From Streptosporangiaceae bacterium NEAU-GS5 (GTDB lineage: Bacteria > Actinomycetota > Actinomycetes > Streptosporangiales > Streptosporangiaceae), in contig JAGFNW010000023.1 in NCBI GenBank assembly GCA_017592665.1, forward strand, positions 62,001 to 126,000: a DNA stretch of 64,000 bases. Reading direction: 5' to 3'. A program made the translations under genes and the position numbers. Shown piece by piece: positions 1 to 8,836 of this stretch. The notes beneath the pieces are model-generated. The model was not told the origin of the DNA. It saw only the letters and a program-made list of their open reading frames with translations, and did no database searches. Position 1 is the stretch's first letter. Each line of letters starts with the position of its first letter.

Positions 1-239
1 AGCGCCATCGAGATCCGCTCGCCCGAGGTCAGCAGCATGTCGAGCTCGCGGCCGGGAGGCAGCGGAGACACCTGCTGAGCCAGGTCGAGCAGCTCGTCGG
101 TCGTGTCGCCCATCGCGGAGACCACCACGACGACGTCGTTGCCGGCTTTTTTCGTCGCCACGATCCGCTGGGCGACCCGCTTGATGCAGGACGCGTCGGC
201 GACGGACGATCCACCGTACTTTTGGACAACGAGCGCCAC
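1..239 (-). CDS. lysC: aspartate kinase, N-terminal part (cut by window edge)
   Basis: Aspartokinase phosphorylates aspartate in the first step of the lysine, threonine, methionine and diaminopimelate pathway. Only about 79 N-terminal residues lie in the window. From a GTG at 239 the reading is [15 protein letters not shown], the family's KYGGSS ATP-binding motif, followed by [20 protein letters not shown] and a [12 protein letters not shown] stretch typical of actinobacterial LysC. It is the last gene seen in the minus-strand run ybaB-recR-DUF5063-lysC, an arrangement well known in actinobacteria. The regulatory ACT domains lie beyond the window, so feedback properties cannot be judged. Confidence 0.95.
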   Translation of the reverse strand, partial: MALVVQKYGGSSVADASCIKRVAQRIVATKKAGNDVVVVVSAMGDTTDELLDLAQQVSPLPPGRELDMLLTSGERISMA

Positions 240-391
240 AGGATTTCTCCGAAACGAATCTGGACGTGGAGCTCACAGTCTAATCGCGGGCCTCAGTGAC
301 CCCACTGAATAAGCCCAGCATGTGGACGATCTTAAAGATGTTAGGGGCCCCTGATCTCGGACGACTGGGGTCGCCGCAGGTGCGGCTCAGG

Positions 392-943
392 TCAGACAGC
401 GGACTCCTCGGCGGCCTGGATCGCCGACTCGTCGACCACGTCAAGCCGGGTGTGCGCCACCAGCGCCTGCAACGCCCGCATCGCCGCGCCGGCGTGGTTG
501 CCCCAGGTGTTGAAGTACGAATACTGCAACCACCACAGGCCCTCAAGCGTGCGCCCCGCCTGGAGATGCCGCAGCCCGTGGATCAGGTCGGCCGCGACCG
601 CCGCCAGATCGTCGGACAGGCGATAAGGCGTGACCGTCGTGTCCTTGTAGGGGTCGAACACCTCGGCGTAGTCATCGACCGGGCCCAGCTGCTGGGCCAG
701 CGCCGTACGCAACGGGTCGATATCGGGGTCGGCGCTCAGGGCGGGCTCGAAGTTGCCCTGCAGGATCACATCCTCGACCGCACCCAGCTGCGCACCGGCC
801 AGACTGACCTGCGCGACCTCGACCAGCAGCAGCGGCAGAATCGCATCGCCGCCCTCGCCGCCGGCAAGCCGGGTGAGGCCGTCAAGGTAGTTCTGCGCAT
901 GCTGGGCGATGCGCCCCGCGAGCTCGCTCCACTCGTCAGACAT
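392..943 (-). CDS. DUF5063 domain protein
   Basis: A 183-residue acidic, soluble protein of the DUF5063 family, whose function is unknown. I place the start at the ATG at 943 ([20 protein letters not shown]). An in-frame ATG further upstream at 1009 would lie deep inside recR. The chosen start overlaps the recR stop region by 8 bp, which suggests translational coupling. No signal peptide or membrane segment is visible. DUF5063 genes commonly sit directly after recR in actinobacteria, so a link to RecR or DNA repair is possible, but only by position. Confidence 0.8.
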   Translation of the reverse strand: MSDEWSELAGRIAQHAQNYLDGLTRLAGGEGGDAILPLLLVEVAQVSLAGAQLGAVEDVILQGNFEPALSADPDIDPLRTALAQQLGPVDDYAEVFDPYKDTTVTPYRLSDDLAAVAADLIHGLRHLQAGRTLEGLWWLQYSYFNTWGNHAGAAMRALQALVAHTRLDVVDESAIQAAEESAV

Positions 944-1535
944 CCAGCAGCCTCCGTCCTTCGAAAGCGCGGCCCAGGGTGACCTCGTCGGCATACTCGA
1001 GGTCGCCACCCACGGGAAGGCCGCTGGCCAATCGGGTCACCGTCAAATCCATGGGCTTGACGAGCCTAGCGAGATACGTCGCCGTTGCCTCCCCCTCGAG
1101 GTTGGGATCCGTGGCGAGAATCAACTCTGTCACCTGACCATCGGCAAGGCGGGTCATCAATTCGCGGATCCGCAGATCGTCCGGGCCGACCCCGTCGATC
1201 GGGCTGATCGCGCCACCCAGCACGTGGTAGCGGCCGCGGAACTCGCGGGTCCGCTCGATCGCCACGACATCCTTCGGCTCTTCGACCACGCAGATCACGT
1301 GCGGGTCGCGGCGCTGGTCACGGCAGATCCGGCACTCGTCCTCCGCGGCCACGTTGCCGCAGATCCGGCAGAAGCGGACCTTCTCCTTGACCTCGAGCAG
1401 CGCGTGCGCCAGCCGCTTGACGTCCGCCGGGTCGGCGGCAAGCAGGTGGAACGCGATCCGCTGCGCGCTCTTCGGCCCGATGCCGGGCAACATGCCCAGC
1501 TCGTCGATCAGGCTCTGGACGACCCCCTCGTACAC
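936..1535 (-). CDS. recR: recombination mediator RecR
   Basis: RecR, 199 residues, acts with RecO (and RecF) to load RecA on SSB-coated single-stranded DNA. The N-terminus (GTG start, [20 protein letters not shown]) holds the helix-hairpin-helix with the [10 protein letters not shown] motif. A four-cysteine zinc finger follows at about residues 57-72 ([17 protein letters not shown]). A Toprim domain with [13 protein letters not shown] and a [16 protein letters not shown] loop completes the family architecture at normal length. GAGGGG lies 5 nt before the start codon. It is 12 bp downstream of ybaB and overlaps the DUF5063 gene, consistent with one operon. Confidence 0.97.
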   Translation of the reverse strand: MYEGVVQSLIDELGMLPGIGPKSAQRIAFHLLAADPADVKRLAHALLEVKEKVRFCRICGNVAAEDECRICRDQRRDPHVICVVEEPKDVVAIERTREFRGRYHVLGGAISPIDGVGPDDLRIRELMTRLADGQVTELILATDPNLEGEATATYLARLVKPMDLTVTRLASGLPVGGDLEYADEVTLGRAFEGRRLLDV

Positions 1536-1547
1536 CGCTACCCCTCG

Positions 1548-1889
1548 TCAGAAGCCCGGCAGCTGACCGCCGGACAGGCCTTGGGCGAGCGGGCCGAGCT
1601 TTTCCTGCTGCAACTCCGTGGCCGCGCGGACGGCGTCACGGACTGCGGCGAGCACGAGGTCGGCAATGGTCTCGGCGGTCTCCTCAGGGTCGGACGCGTC
1701 GATCGCCTTCGGACTGATCTTCAACTCGAGCAGCTCGCCACTTCCGTTGACGGTCGCGACGACGAGCCCGCCGCCCGCGCTTCCCTCGACTTCGGCGTCG
1801 CTGAGCTCCTGCTGGGCCGAGACCAACTGCTGCTGCATCAACTGCGCCTGCTCCAGCAGTTGTTGCAGGTTGACATCCCCAGGGTTCAC
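1548..1889 (-). CDS. ybaB: YbaB/EbfC nucleoid-associated protein
   Basis: A small DNA-binding, nucleoid-associated protein of 113 residues. The start is the GTG at 1889 ([20 protein letters not shown]), which has AAGGAG 9 nt upstream. A longer ATG-started frame from 1961 would add 24 residues not expected in the family. The protein shows the usual layout: a Gln-rich N-terminal helix, a small beta core around [15 protein letters not shown], then a C-terminal helix. It begins the visible ybaB-recR-DUF5063-lysC run. Here dnaX, its usual upstream neighbour, is separated by a plus-strand regulator gene. Confidence 0.93.
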   Translation of the reverse strand: MNPGDVNLQQLLEQAQLMQQQLVSAQQELSDAEVEGSAGGGLVVATVNGSGELLELKISPKAIDASDPEETAETIADLVLAAVRDAVRAATELQQEKLGPLAQGLSGGQLPGF

Positions 1890-2020
1890 GATCCTGCGCT
1901 CCTTGACGTCAGCGGCTTCCCGTGCTGACGAGCCTACGGTGTTTTGCCGCGGATGTGACACCGGGGCTACAGCGTGTTCCCCCGACGCCAGGCAGTGTCT
2001 CGGACATGACCGAGGCCATG

Positions 2021-2128
2021 TCAGCGGATGTCAGCGGATGACGGACTGATGACGACAGGTGACGGCGGGTGACGGCTGATGGCGCGCGATGACGGGGTGA
2101 AGACGGGGTGAAGACGACTGAGGACGGC
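2021..2128. repeat. short degenerate direct repeats upstream of GAF regulator
   Basis: TCAGCGGATG occurs twice head to tail (2021-2040). It is followed by irregular repeats built from GATGACGG, GGTGACGG and GGTGAAGAC up to about 2128. The stretch is non-coding and lies between the divergent ybaB and GAF-regulator genes. No function is visible. Confidence 0.5.
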
Positions 2129-2133
2129 GGCCA

Positions 2134-2189
2134 GCCGGGTTCCGGCCCCCCTCCAAGTGTCCGGAACCCGGCCAATGACCGGCCGGTCA
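2134..2189. promoter_or_regulatory. inverted repeats upstream of the GAF regulator
   Basis: Two features sit close together. A perfect 12-bp inverted repeat has arms GCCGGGTTCCGG (2134-2145) and CCGGAACCCGGC (2161-2172), 15 nt apart. A perfect 14-bp palindrome TGACCGGCCGGTCA lies at 2176-2189. Both lie in the ybaB/regulator divergent gap, 110-165 bp before the regulator start at 2299. They could be an operator for the divergent genes or a hairpin in a leader RNA. The role is inferred from position and symmetry only. Confidence 0.5.
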
Positions 2190-2298
2190 CGCAAACCTAG
2201 CGCCCCCAACGTTGCATACAGGTTGCGATCAATCGGTTACTGGCAGAGATTGGCAGAATCGGTTGCGAGGACATTTCAGCACCACGGAAGCTTCTGCT

Positions 2299-3708
2299 AT
2301 GCGCCAGCGACTAGAGCATGTCCATGAGGCGGTGCTGTCCGGCGCCCGGCTGCGCGCGACAGGCCCACGCAAGCTGATCTCCGCGTCCTGGCAGCGTTCC
2401 CTGGCGGCCGGAATCGATCCGGAGGCCGAGGCGGCGCCCCTGATCTACAGCTGCCAGGACCTCGGTGACGTGCGCTCGGCGCATCCCCTGCAGACGCTGC
2501 TCCCGCTGCTGCGCCACACCCTGCTGCAGATCGCCGACGAGGCCGCCCACATCATGGTGATCACCGACGCGGACGGCAGCGTGCTGTGGCGCGACGGGCA
2601 TTCCGACGTGCAGCGCCGGGCAGACATGGTCGGCCTGGCCGACGGCTTCCGCTGGACCGAGTCCGCCATCGGCACCAACGGCATCGGCACCGCGCTCGCC
2701 CTCCGCGCGCCGGCGCACGTCTACTCGGCCGAACATCTGGTCCGCGCGCTCCACTCGTGGTCCTGCGTGGCCGCCCCCGTCGTCGACCCCGACACCGGGC
2801 GCGTCCTCGGCTGCATCGACATCAGCGGCACCGCGCCGAGCCTCCACCCGGCCACCCTCGCCCTCGTCGCCACCGCGGCCAGCCTGGCCGAGAGCCACCT
2901 CGCGCTGCGCATGCGCGAGCAGGACGAACTCGTGCGCACCCGCCACCAGCGCCACCTCGACGGTCCCGGCATGCTGGTCTCCCTGACGGGACGGATGCTC
3001 AGCGGCAGCCGGTTCGCCGGCCAGCGCGTGCTGCTGCCCGAATCCGGCCACCCCCTGCTGCTCTCCGACGGCACCACCGCCCGCGTCGAGGCGCTCGGCG
3101 ACGCCTACCTGCTGCTCCCCGAGGGCGCCTCTGGCACGCGCCGCCTGGAGCTCACCCTCCTCGGCGCCGACAAGCCGCTCGCGCTGCTCAACGGCGCCCC
3201 CATTCCGCTGTCGCTGCGGCACGCCGAGATCCTGCTGCTGCTCGCCTTCCACCCGCGCGGCCTCACCGCCGAGCAGCTGTCATTTCTGATGTACGGAGAC
3301 GAGGGCAACCCGGTCACCATCCGGGCCGAGATCTTCCGGCTCCGCGCGCAACTCGGTGGCGCCATCGAGGCCAAGCCTTATCGATTCACCTGCGAGGTGG
3401 ACGCCGACGTCCTGCAGGTCCGCCGGGCGCTGGCCACCGCCGACCTCGCGACCTTGGCACGCGTCTACCTGGGGCCGCTGCTGCCACGTTCAGAGGCCCC
3501 CGCGATCCGGCGCTACCGTGACGAGCTGGAAGCCTGGGTCCGGGCGGAACTCCTGGCCCGCGGATCCCCGGCCGACCTGTGGGCTTACGCGCAGACCTCC
3601 ACCGGCTGCGACGACATCGAGATCCTGGAACGGGTCATGTCCCTCCTCCCGCCCAGCGACCACCGCCACACAGCCGCCGCCCTCCGCCTCCGCGGCGACT
3701 ACGACTAA
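2299..3708 (+). CDS. GAF-domain transcriptional regulator (AcoR-like, no AAA+ domain)
   Basis: A cytoplasmic regulator of 469 residues from the ATG at 2299 (MRQRLEHVHEAV). An upstream in-frame ATG at 2212 is possible but adds 29 residues unlike the family. The N-terminal half matches the GAF/AcoR-type ligand-sensing module: SWQRSLAAGIDPE, then a GAF core with FRWTESAIGTNGIGTAL and the SWSCVAAPVVDPDTG strand. There is no AAA+ domain or Fis-type helix. Instead the C-terminal part has a winged-helix-like region (LSLRHAEILLLLAFHPRG, LTAEQLSFLMYGD, VTIRAEIFRLRAQLGG), typical of actinobacterial members often found next to aldehyde dehydrogenase genes. None is nearby here, so its target is unknown. 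It lies between dnaX and ybaB, which are usually adjacent. Confidence 0.85.
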   Translation: MRQRLEHVHEAVLSGARLRATGPRKLISASWQRSLAAGIDPEAEAAPLIYSCQDLGDVRSAHPLQTLLPLLRHTLLQIADEAAHIMVITDADGSVLWRDGHSDVQRRADMVGLADGFRWTESAIGTNGIGTALALRAPAHVYSAEHLVRALHSWSCVAAPVVDPDTGRVLGCIDISGTAPSLHPATLALVATAASLAESHLALRMREQDELVRTRHQRHLDGPGMLVSLTGRMLSGSRFAGQRVLLPESGHPLLLSDGTTARVEALGDAYLLLPEGASGTRRLELTLLGADKPLALLNGAPIPLSLRHAEILLLLAFHPRGLTAEQLSFLMYGDEGNPVTIRAEIFRLRAQLGGAIEAKPYRFTCEVDADVLQVRRALATADLATLARVYLGPLLPRSEAPAIRRYRDELEAWVRAELLARGSPADLWAYAQTSTGCDDIEILERVMSLLPPSDHRHTAAALRLRGDYD

Positions 3709-3998
3709 CCCGACCACGCCCCCTCCAGCCGCCCTCGCAGCCGCCGCCACGCAAACCACCGCGGAACCCACCGAACCACCGCAGGCCCGCCCCTCCAGCC
3801 GCCACTGCGGCACCTATCCAGCCGCCCTCTCCAGGCCGCCCACCGCACCACGGGGCCGCCCTCCAGCCAGCCGCCATCGCGGCACCCATGACACCACCGC
3901 AGCGCCCATCGCGGCCCCATCAGGTCACCGCAGTCCCATCGCAGCACCGGAGCGCCCATCACGGGCACCCGCGCCGAACGGACCTCGATCGAACGGCG
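3709..3998. other. C-rich non-coding gap between convergent genes
   Basis: 290 bp between the convergent GAF-regulator and dnaX genes. The plus strand is strongly C-rich with many irregular CAGCCGCC, CCACCGC and CATCGCGGC repeats. Long open frames here arise from the lack of A/T-rich stops and look like shadows. No terminator with a T-run is visible. Confidence 0.6.
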
Positions 3999-6995
3999 CT
4001 ACGAGTGATCGATCTCCTGGATTACCTGGCCGCCCAGCTCCCGCTGGATAAGCGCCATCCCCGTCAGCCCGTCAACATCGGCGTCGGCGTCATTCTCCGG
4101 ATCGACGTCATCGGCATCCGCGATGCCGCCGGACCGCACGCCCCCCGGACCCATGCTTCCGTTGCTTCCCGCGCCCCCTGCGCCGACGCCTCCGGACCCT
4201 CTGCGCCGAGGCACCTCGTCCGGCCACGCCTGGCTGGAGCTCACTCCTGCCATGCCGCCAGCGCCGCCCGCCGGGCCCGCCGCCTGGCCGGCCCGGGAGC
4301 CGCCCCATCCCGCCAGAGCCGCCGACCGCGCGGCCTCCATGGCCGCGGACATCGCCGCCGACTTCCCCGGCGATCCAGCACCGGAGCCCCCCGCCGACCC
4401 GGCATGGGCACTGACCGCCACCCGGGACTTGCCGAACCCCGACATCTGCGGCGGTTCCGGCGAGCCGTCATCCTCATCTGACGGCCCATCCGGCCACGAC
4501 TCATCCGTAGCACCGGCCGCCGCCAGCCCGCCCGACACGCTCCCGGCAACCGCGCCCGATGAAACCGCACCCGCACCGCCGGCACTGGACGGAACCGCGC
4601 CCATACCGGCACCCGCCGCTGCGCCCATACCGGCGCTCGCCGCCGCACCGCCGGCACTGGACGGAACCGTGGCCATCGCACCCATACCGGCGCTCGCCAC
4701 TGCGCCCATACCGACACTCGCCGCCGCGCCACCGGGAGAGCCTTCCGACACTTCACCGGACACAGCGCCTGACACGGCACCTTCGTCCGGGGCGCCCACG
4801 CCCCAGGAATCCGCCGTGCTGGAGGTCTCCGCCGACGCGGCAAAACCAGCCGAACCCGGCCCCGAAGCCAAGCCCGTACCCGACACCGAGCCCGAGGACC
4901 CCGGCACCGAGGAGCCGGACACCGAGGACCCCGACGCCGCCGAGGCCACTGCGACTCCGCCTGGACCTGAACCGGGCCCAGAACCTGAAGCTGGGCCTGA
5001 ACCGGAGCTTGGGCCTGAACCTGGGCCGAGGCCGGCTGCGGCACCAGGCCCACCAGCGCCTCCCGGCGTGGGCGGCACCGCACGTGTGCCGCCGCCGGGC
5101 GGCCCGCCACCCGACAGGACGACCTCGACTCGCCAGGAGCCGCCGAAGAGCTCACCGAGCACCGACGCGACATCCTCCTCGCGCCTGCCGTTGAGGAAGC
5201 CCTTGACGTCGCCGGGCCGTTCGAACCCGATCGTCACGACGAAGCCGTCGACACTGAGCACCTGCGCATTCTGCAGGGTCATCCAGGCGACCTTCTTGCG
5301 CAGTTTGACTGCTTCGAGCACCTGCGGCCATGCCTGCTGCACCCGCCCAGCCCCAGGGCCGCCACCCGTTGGGCCAGAAGCCTGCGATGGCGCCGCGGGC
5401 GGGACCGACGAGGTGGACGACGACTGGACCTGCGGCTGCGGGGCCTGCGACGACTGGGCCGCAGACTGCTCGCCCGGATGCTGGTGGGCTGCGGGCTGCT
5501 GGGACGGCGACTGCTGGGCTGATGGCTGCTGGGCTGATGGCTGCGCCGAAGGGATCTGACCCGAACCCGGCTTCACGGCTGAGGGCCAGTCGTCGTCGGC
5601 TTGCCGGGGGGCGGGAGCCGTACCAGAAGCAGAAGCCGATCCGGCCGACTGGACCGCGGGCTCTGGCGCTGCGGGGGCGGCAGCCTGCGCCTGAGCAGGA
5701 ACGGGCGCCTGGCGGGGCGGCGCAGCGGGAGGTGCCGCGGAGATCGGTGGCACCGCAGGTGCCACCTGCGGCGCCGCGGGCTGGGGCGCGACATGCGGCG
5801 GCGAGGGCTGGGCCGCGACATGAGCCTGCGGGGCGCCGCGCTCAAGACGCTCAAGGCGCTCAAGACGCACCATCAGCGCGGCCTCGCCCTGCTCCGCCGC
5901 CGGGAGCAGCACACGCGCGCACATCAACTCGAGCAGCAGCCGAGGAGAGATCGCGCCGCGCATCTCGGTCAACCCGGCATTGAACACTTCGGCGGCACGC
6001 GTCAGCTCGGCGGGACCCATCGACCGGGCCTGGGCGACCAGCCGCTCCAGCTCGTCGGCCGGCCGGTCGAGCAGGCCGTTTACGGCGGCGTCCGGCACAT
6101 TGGCGAGGACCACCAGGTCGCGGAAGCGCTCGAGCAGGTCGGCGGCGAACCGGCGTGGGTCGTGGCCGCCCTCGATGACCCGGTTGACCGTGTGGAACAC
6201 CGCCGCGCCGTCGCGCACCGCGAACGCGTTGACGACCTCGTCGAGCAGGTCGCCGTCGGTGTAGCCGAGCAACGACACGGCGCGCTGGTAGGTGATGCCC
6301 GCGTCGTCGGCGCCGGCCAGCAGCTGGTCGAGGATCGACAGTGAGTCGCGCGCCGAACCCGCGCCGGCGCGCACGACCAGCGGCAGGGCCGTCGGCTCGT
6401 ACGGCACGGACTCGGAGTCGAGGATCTCCTCCATCAACTGGCGCAGCGTGGTGGGAGGCATCAGCCGGAACGGATAGTGGTGCGTGCGGGACTTGATCGT
6501 CCCGATGACCTTCTCCGGCTCCGTGGTCGCGAAGACGAACTTCAGGTGCGGCGGTGGCTCCTCGACGAGCTTGAGCAGCGCGTTGAACCCTTCGCGGGTC
6601 ACCATGTGCGCCTCGTCGATGATGTAAATCTTGAACCGGGCCGACACGGGCGCGAAGAACGCGCGCTCTCGCAGGTCGCGGGCGTCGTCGACACCGCCAT
6701 GCGACGCAGCGTCGATCTCGATGACGTCGAGATGCCCGGGGCCGGTCGGAGCCAGCGCCACGCACGAGTCGCACACACCGCAGGGGTCGGGAGTCGGGCC
6801 CTTCTCGCAGTTCAGGCTGCGCGCGAGGATCCGCGCGCTCGAGGTCTTGCCACAGCCTCGCGGGCCGCTGAAAAGATAAGCGTGGTTGATGCGACCGCTC
6901 CGCAACGCCTGCCGCAAGGGCTCTGTGACGTGCTCCTGGCCCTTCACCTCAGCGAATGTCCCGGGCCTGTACTTCCGATAGAGCGCGAGACTCAT
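3999..6995 (-). CDS. dnaX: DNA polymerase III subunit gamma/tau, with very long low-complexity tail
   Basis: Clamp-loader ATPase of the replisome, 998 residues. The N-terminus (MSLALYRKYRPGTFAEVKGQ) is canonical. Walker A GPRGCGKTSS is at about residues 44-53, a zinc-binding cluster (CEKGPTPDPCGVCDSC) follows, and Walker B plus sensor regions IYIIDEAHM and FVFATTEPEKV are present. The AAA+ and collar domains end near residue 370. A tau-like block (QQAWPQVLEAVKLRKKVAWM) lies in the middle. The last roughly 370 residues are Ala/Gly/Ser/Pro-rich, with imperfect repeats of GMGA, SAGG and SGSGP, making the protein longer than the usual 600-800 residues. No A/T slippery site for a short gamma form is visible in this GC-rich gene. 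The SRP RNA gene lies just upstream. Confidence 0.96.
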   Translation of the reverse strand: MSLALYRKYRPGTFAEVKGQEHVTEPLRQALRSGRINHAYLFSGPRGCGKTSSARILARSLNCEKGPTPDPCGVCDSCVALAPTGPGHLDVIEIDAASHGGVDDARDLRERAFFAPVSARFKIYIIDEAHMVTREGFNALLKLVEEPPPHLKFVFATTEPEKVIGTIKSRTHHYPFRLMPPTTLRQLMEEILDSESVPYEPTALPLVVRAGAGSARDSLSILDQLLAGADDAGITYQRAVSLLGYTDGDLLDEVVNAFAVRDGAAVFHTVNRVIEGGHDPRRFAADLLERFRDLVVLANVPDAAVNGLLDRPADELERLVAQARSMGPAELTRAAEVFNAGLTEMRGAISPRLLLELMCARVLLPAAEQGEAALMVRLERLERLERGAPQAHVAAQPSPPHVAPQPAAPQVAPAVPPISAAPPAAPPRQAPVPAQAQAAAPAAPEPAVQSAGSASASGTAPAPRQADDDWPSAVKPGSGQIPSAQPSAQQPSAQQSPSQQPAAHQHPGEQSAAQSSQAPQPQVQSSSTSSVPPAAPSQASGPTGGGPGAGRVQQAWPQVLEAVKLRKKVAWMTLQNAQVLSVDGFVVTIGFERPGDVKGFLNGRREEDVASVLGELFGGSWRVEVVLSGGGPPGGGTRAVPPTPGGAGGPGAAAGLGPGSGPSSGSGPASGSGPGSGPGGVAVASAASGSSVSGSSVPGSSGSVSGTGLASGPGSAGFAASAETSSTADSWGVGAPDEGAVSGAVSGEVSEGSPGGAAASVGMGAVASAGMGAMATVPSSAGGAAASAGMGAAAGAGMGAVPSSAGGAGAVSSGAVAGSVSGGLAAAGATDESWPDGPSDEDDGSPEPPQMSGFGKSRVAVSAHAGSAGGSGAGSPGKSAAMSAAMEAARSAALAGWGGSRAGQAAGPAGGAGGMAGVSSSQAWPDEVPRRRGSGGVGAGGAGSNGSMGPGGVRSGGIADADDVDPENDADADVDGLTGMALIQRELGGQVIQEIDHS

Positions 6996-7037
6996 ACCGT
7001 CTCCTCGGGGAGAGCATCACCGGGCCTAACGAAGAGA

Positions 7038-7122
7038 ACCCCCCGCACACCCGCCAGAGCCCGCTTATCCTTGCTGCCTTCCGGCCCTGGGGAGGTTCAC
7101 AGGATGACGCCGCGCGAGGGGT
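7038..7122 (-). ncRNA. ffs: signal recognition particle RNA (small, 4.5S type)
   Basis: The minus strand carries the conserved SRP domain IV core, with AGGGCCGGAAGGCAGCAAGG around 7066-7090. Flanking arms read CCCCUCGCGCGG at the 5' end and GGUGUGCGGGGG at the 3' end, and they pair to close a single long hairpin of about 83 nt, as in bacterial small SRP RNAs. The core holds the GGAA tetraloop and the asymmetric AGCA loop that bind Ffh. The position between dnaX and a tRNA-Ser gene matches many actinobacteria. Exact ends are estimated from the helix limits. Confidence 0.9.
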
Positions 7123-7247
7123 CCGGTCACACAGTCTAGCCACTCCTCGCCCATGCCGAAGCCGCCGAGCCGACCCCGCCACGACCAAGCTCGACCCGGC
7201 CGAAACAGGGGGTCACCTCACTCGCCGCGTCCGCTAAGCTTTTCGAC

Positions 7248-7333
7248 GGAGGATTCGCCTAGTTGGCCTAGGGCGCACGATTGGAAATCGTGTTTCGGGA
7301 GACCGATCAGGGGTTCGAATCCCCTATCCTCCG
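7248..7333 (+). tRNA. tRNA-Ser(GGA)
   Basis: A full cloverleaf of 86 nt. The acceptor stem is GGAGGAT with ATCCTCC. The anticodon loop is ATTGGAAAT with anticodon GGA, reading UCC and UCU. A long variable arm typical of serine tRNA (TTTCGGGAGACCGA) is present, and the T-loop is GGTTCGAATCC. The gene encodes no CCA end: GCGCC follows the discriminator G. Confidence 0.96.
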
Positions 7334-7359
7334 CGCCTGGTTGAGGCAGACAAATACGC

Positions 7360-7387
7360 AGGGCCCGGACCGATCCAGCCGGGCCCT
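7360..7387 (+). terminator. intrinsic terminator after tRNA-Ser(GGA)
   Basis: Perfect 9-bp stem AGGGCCCGG / CCGGGCCCT with a 10-nt loop, followed by TCGTGTTT. It begins 27 bp after the tRNA end and most likely ends that transcript. Confidence 0.75.
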
Positions 7388-7443
7388 TCGTGTTTCCCGG
7401 GATCGGGCCTTGCGCCGGACGGCCGTGCGTGGACGCCCTCTTG

Positions 7444-8184
7444 TCAACCGCAGGCCGGGCGCAGCCAGTGGGGGTCGACCCACCCTTCGCGGCCGTCGTC
7501 CACGGCCACCTGCCAGTAGGCCAGGCCGGCAGGGTTGCTCCGGCTCTTCACCGTGACCTTCCGACCGTGCTCGATCTGGGTCTGCGGTTCACCGTGCTCG
7601 TCCCGTAGGAATAGATCGGCCGCCGCGATCGTGAAGCGGTCGCACGTCCTGGACGCCGGGGCTGAAGAGGCCGCGCTGGGTCCACTCTGATTCGGCGTGC
7701 CTCCTGCTGTGGCGCCCGATCGCCACAGCAGGCCAGGCCACAAGAGCAAGGTCGCGGTCGCGACCGCCACGACCACGCCCAGGCCCACAGCGATCTTTCG
7801 CCGCGCCGGGCGCGTGCCTGCAGGTGGAAGGGGCGCCGGATCCACTGGCGGCGTTTCGTCCGGCTTCTTCGTCGGCTCGTCCGGTTTCCTCGTCGGCGTG
7901 GTCGACGATTCCGCGCGCGCCTGGCGGAGAAGGATCAGAAGCCGCTGCAGATCATTGGTGGTGACGTCGTCGATCAGCTCGCAGAGCGCGGACAACGTCA
8001 CGTCCTTCGGCAGATTCTCGCCTTTGGCATATCGCGACATCTGCGAATCCGAAATATTCAGCTGACGTGCGACGTCGCTTTGCGACCTCCTTGTTCGCGT
8101 GACCAGCCGACGCCATTCCGAGCCGAATTCGGTTCGTGCGGCGCCGGCCGGAACAACCAGCTGATGCTTTGGACGATCGGTCAT
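7444..8184 (-). CDS. membrane-anchored HTH protein with C-terminal SH3-like domain
   Basis: 246 residues from the ATG at 8184 (MTDRPKHQLVVPAGAARTEF). Residues about 20-75 form an XRE-type helix-turn-helix (RSQSDVARQLNISDSQMSRY). A Pro/Lys/Thr-rich linker follows at 95-130. One membrane helix is at about 131-152 (IAVGLGVVVAVATATLLLWP). After it comes an exported domain at 180-246 whose ADLFLRDEHGE and GREGWVDPHWLRPAC segments look like a bacterial SH3 domain, with Cys181 and Cys245 able to form a disulfide. The order suggests a transmembrane one-component regulator: DNA binding inside, sensing outside. The divergent secreted-protein gene at 8483 is a plausible target, by position only. A longer ATG-started form from 8253 is less likely. 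Confidence 0.75.
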   Translation of the reverse strand: MTDRPKHQLVVPAGAARTEFGSEWRRLVTRTRRSQSDVARQLNISDSQMSRYAKGENLPKDVTLSALCELIDDVTTNDLQRLLILLRQARAESSTTPTRKPDEPTKKPDETPPVDPAPLPPAGTRPARRKIAVGLGVVVAVATATLLLWPGLLWRSGATAGGTPNQSGPSAASSAPASRTCDRFTIAAADLFLRDEHGEPQTQIEHGRKVTVKSRSNPAGLAYWQVAVDDGREGWVDPHWLRPACG

Positions 8185-8482
8185 CGTAAGTGTCCCGCCT
8201 TTACGCGACCGGTTCGGGTTTCCCGTACGGGATCCGGCATCTACGCAGCTCAATGCCCTCCGGGACGCGTCCCGCAGGGATTATGCCGCAAACGCTCTGG
8301 TCCGATCCGATCGATCATCCGGAGACTGACTGTGCCCATTTGGTGCCGGAAGGAATTGCATCGCCCGCAGATACGCGTGTCAAGCGATTTCCCGATATTC
8401 CGCGCCAGGTCAAAGGAATACGCCCAACGCGGACGGCACCCGAACAGACATCACGAAAGAATCACAGGGAGGACGAAAACCC

Positions 8483-8836
8483 ATGCATCACCTGAACCTG
8501 CGCCCGCGACGTCTGGTCGCCCTGCTCGCGGCCTGCGCCGCCGGACTGCTCCTGCTGATCTCGCCGGCCGGGAACGCCATGGCGAACACCGCGACCAGCG
8601 CGCTCCCGGCTCGCGCCGGCTGCTCGACGTGGCAGTACTGGACCGATTACGGCGCTCCGATCTACCAGTTCGCGGGCGGCCAGGGCACGGCGACCTACGG
8701 CGTCGTGAACGTGACGCATTTCTCCGGCGACTGGCGCGGCGGCAACTTCTACTGGTACTCGGGAAGCGGCGCCGCGGTCCGTTACAACGCCGGCTGGATC
8801 CACATCAGCCACATTCATTACCGCCAGTGCTGGTAA
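8483..8836 (+). CDS. small secreted protein of unknown function
   Basis: 117 residues. A clear signal peptide (RPRRLVALLAACAAGLLLLI, then SPAGNAMA) is followed by a mature domain of about 80 residues rich in Gly, Trp, Tyr and His, with two cysteines (CSTWQYWTDYG near its start and RQCW at the end) that could bridge. GGGAGG lies 10 nt before the ATG. I do not recognise the family. It is divergent from the membrane HTH/SH3 gene, with 298 bp between them in which I see no other gene. Confidence 0.7.
   Translation: MHHLNLRPRRLVALLAACAAGLLLLISPAGNAMANTATSALPARAGCSTWQYWTDYGAPIYQFAGGQGTATYGVVNVTHFSGDWRGGNFYWYSGSGAAVRYNAGWIHISHIHYRQCW

Noticed and set aside
5860-6774. 304-residue minus-strand frame inside dnaX
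   Set aside because: Out-of-frame shadow of the AAA+ region; Arg-rich with no motif.
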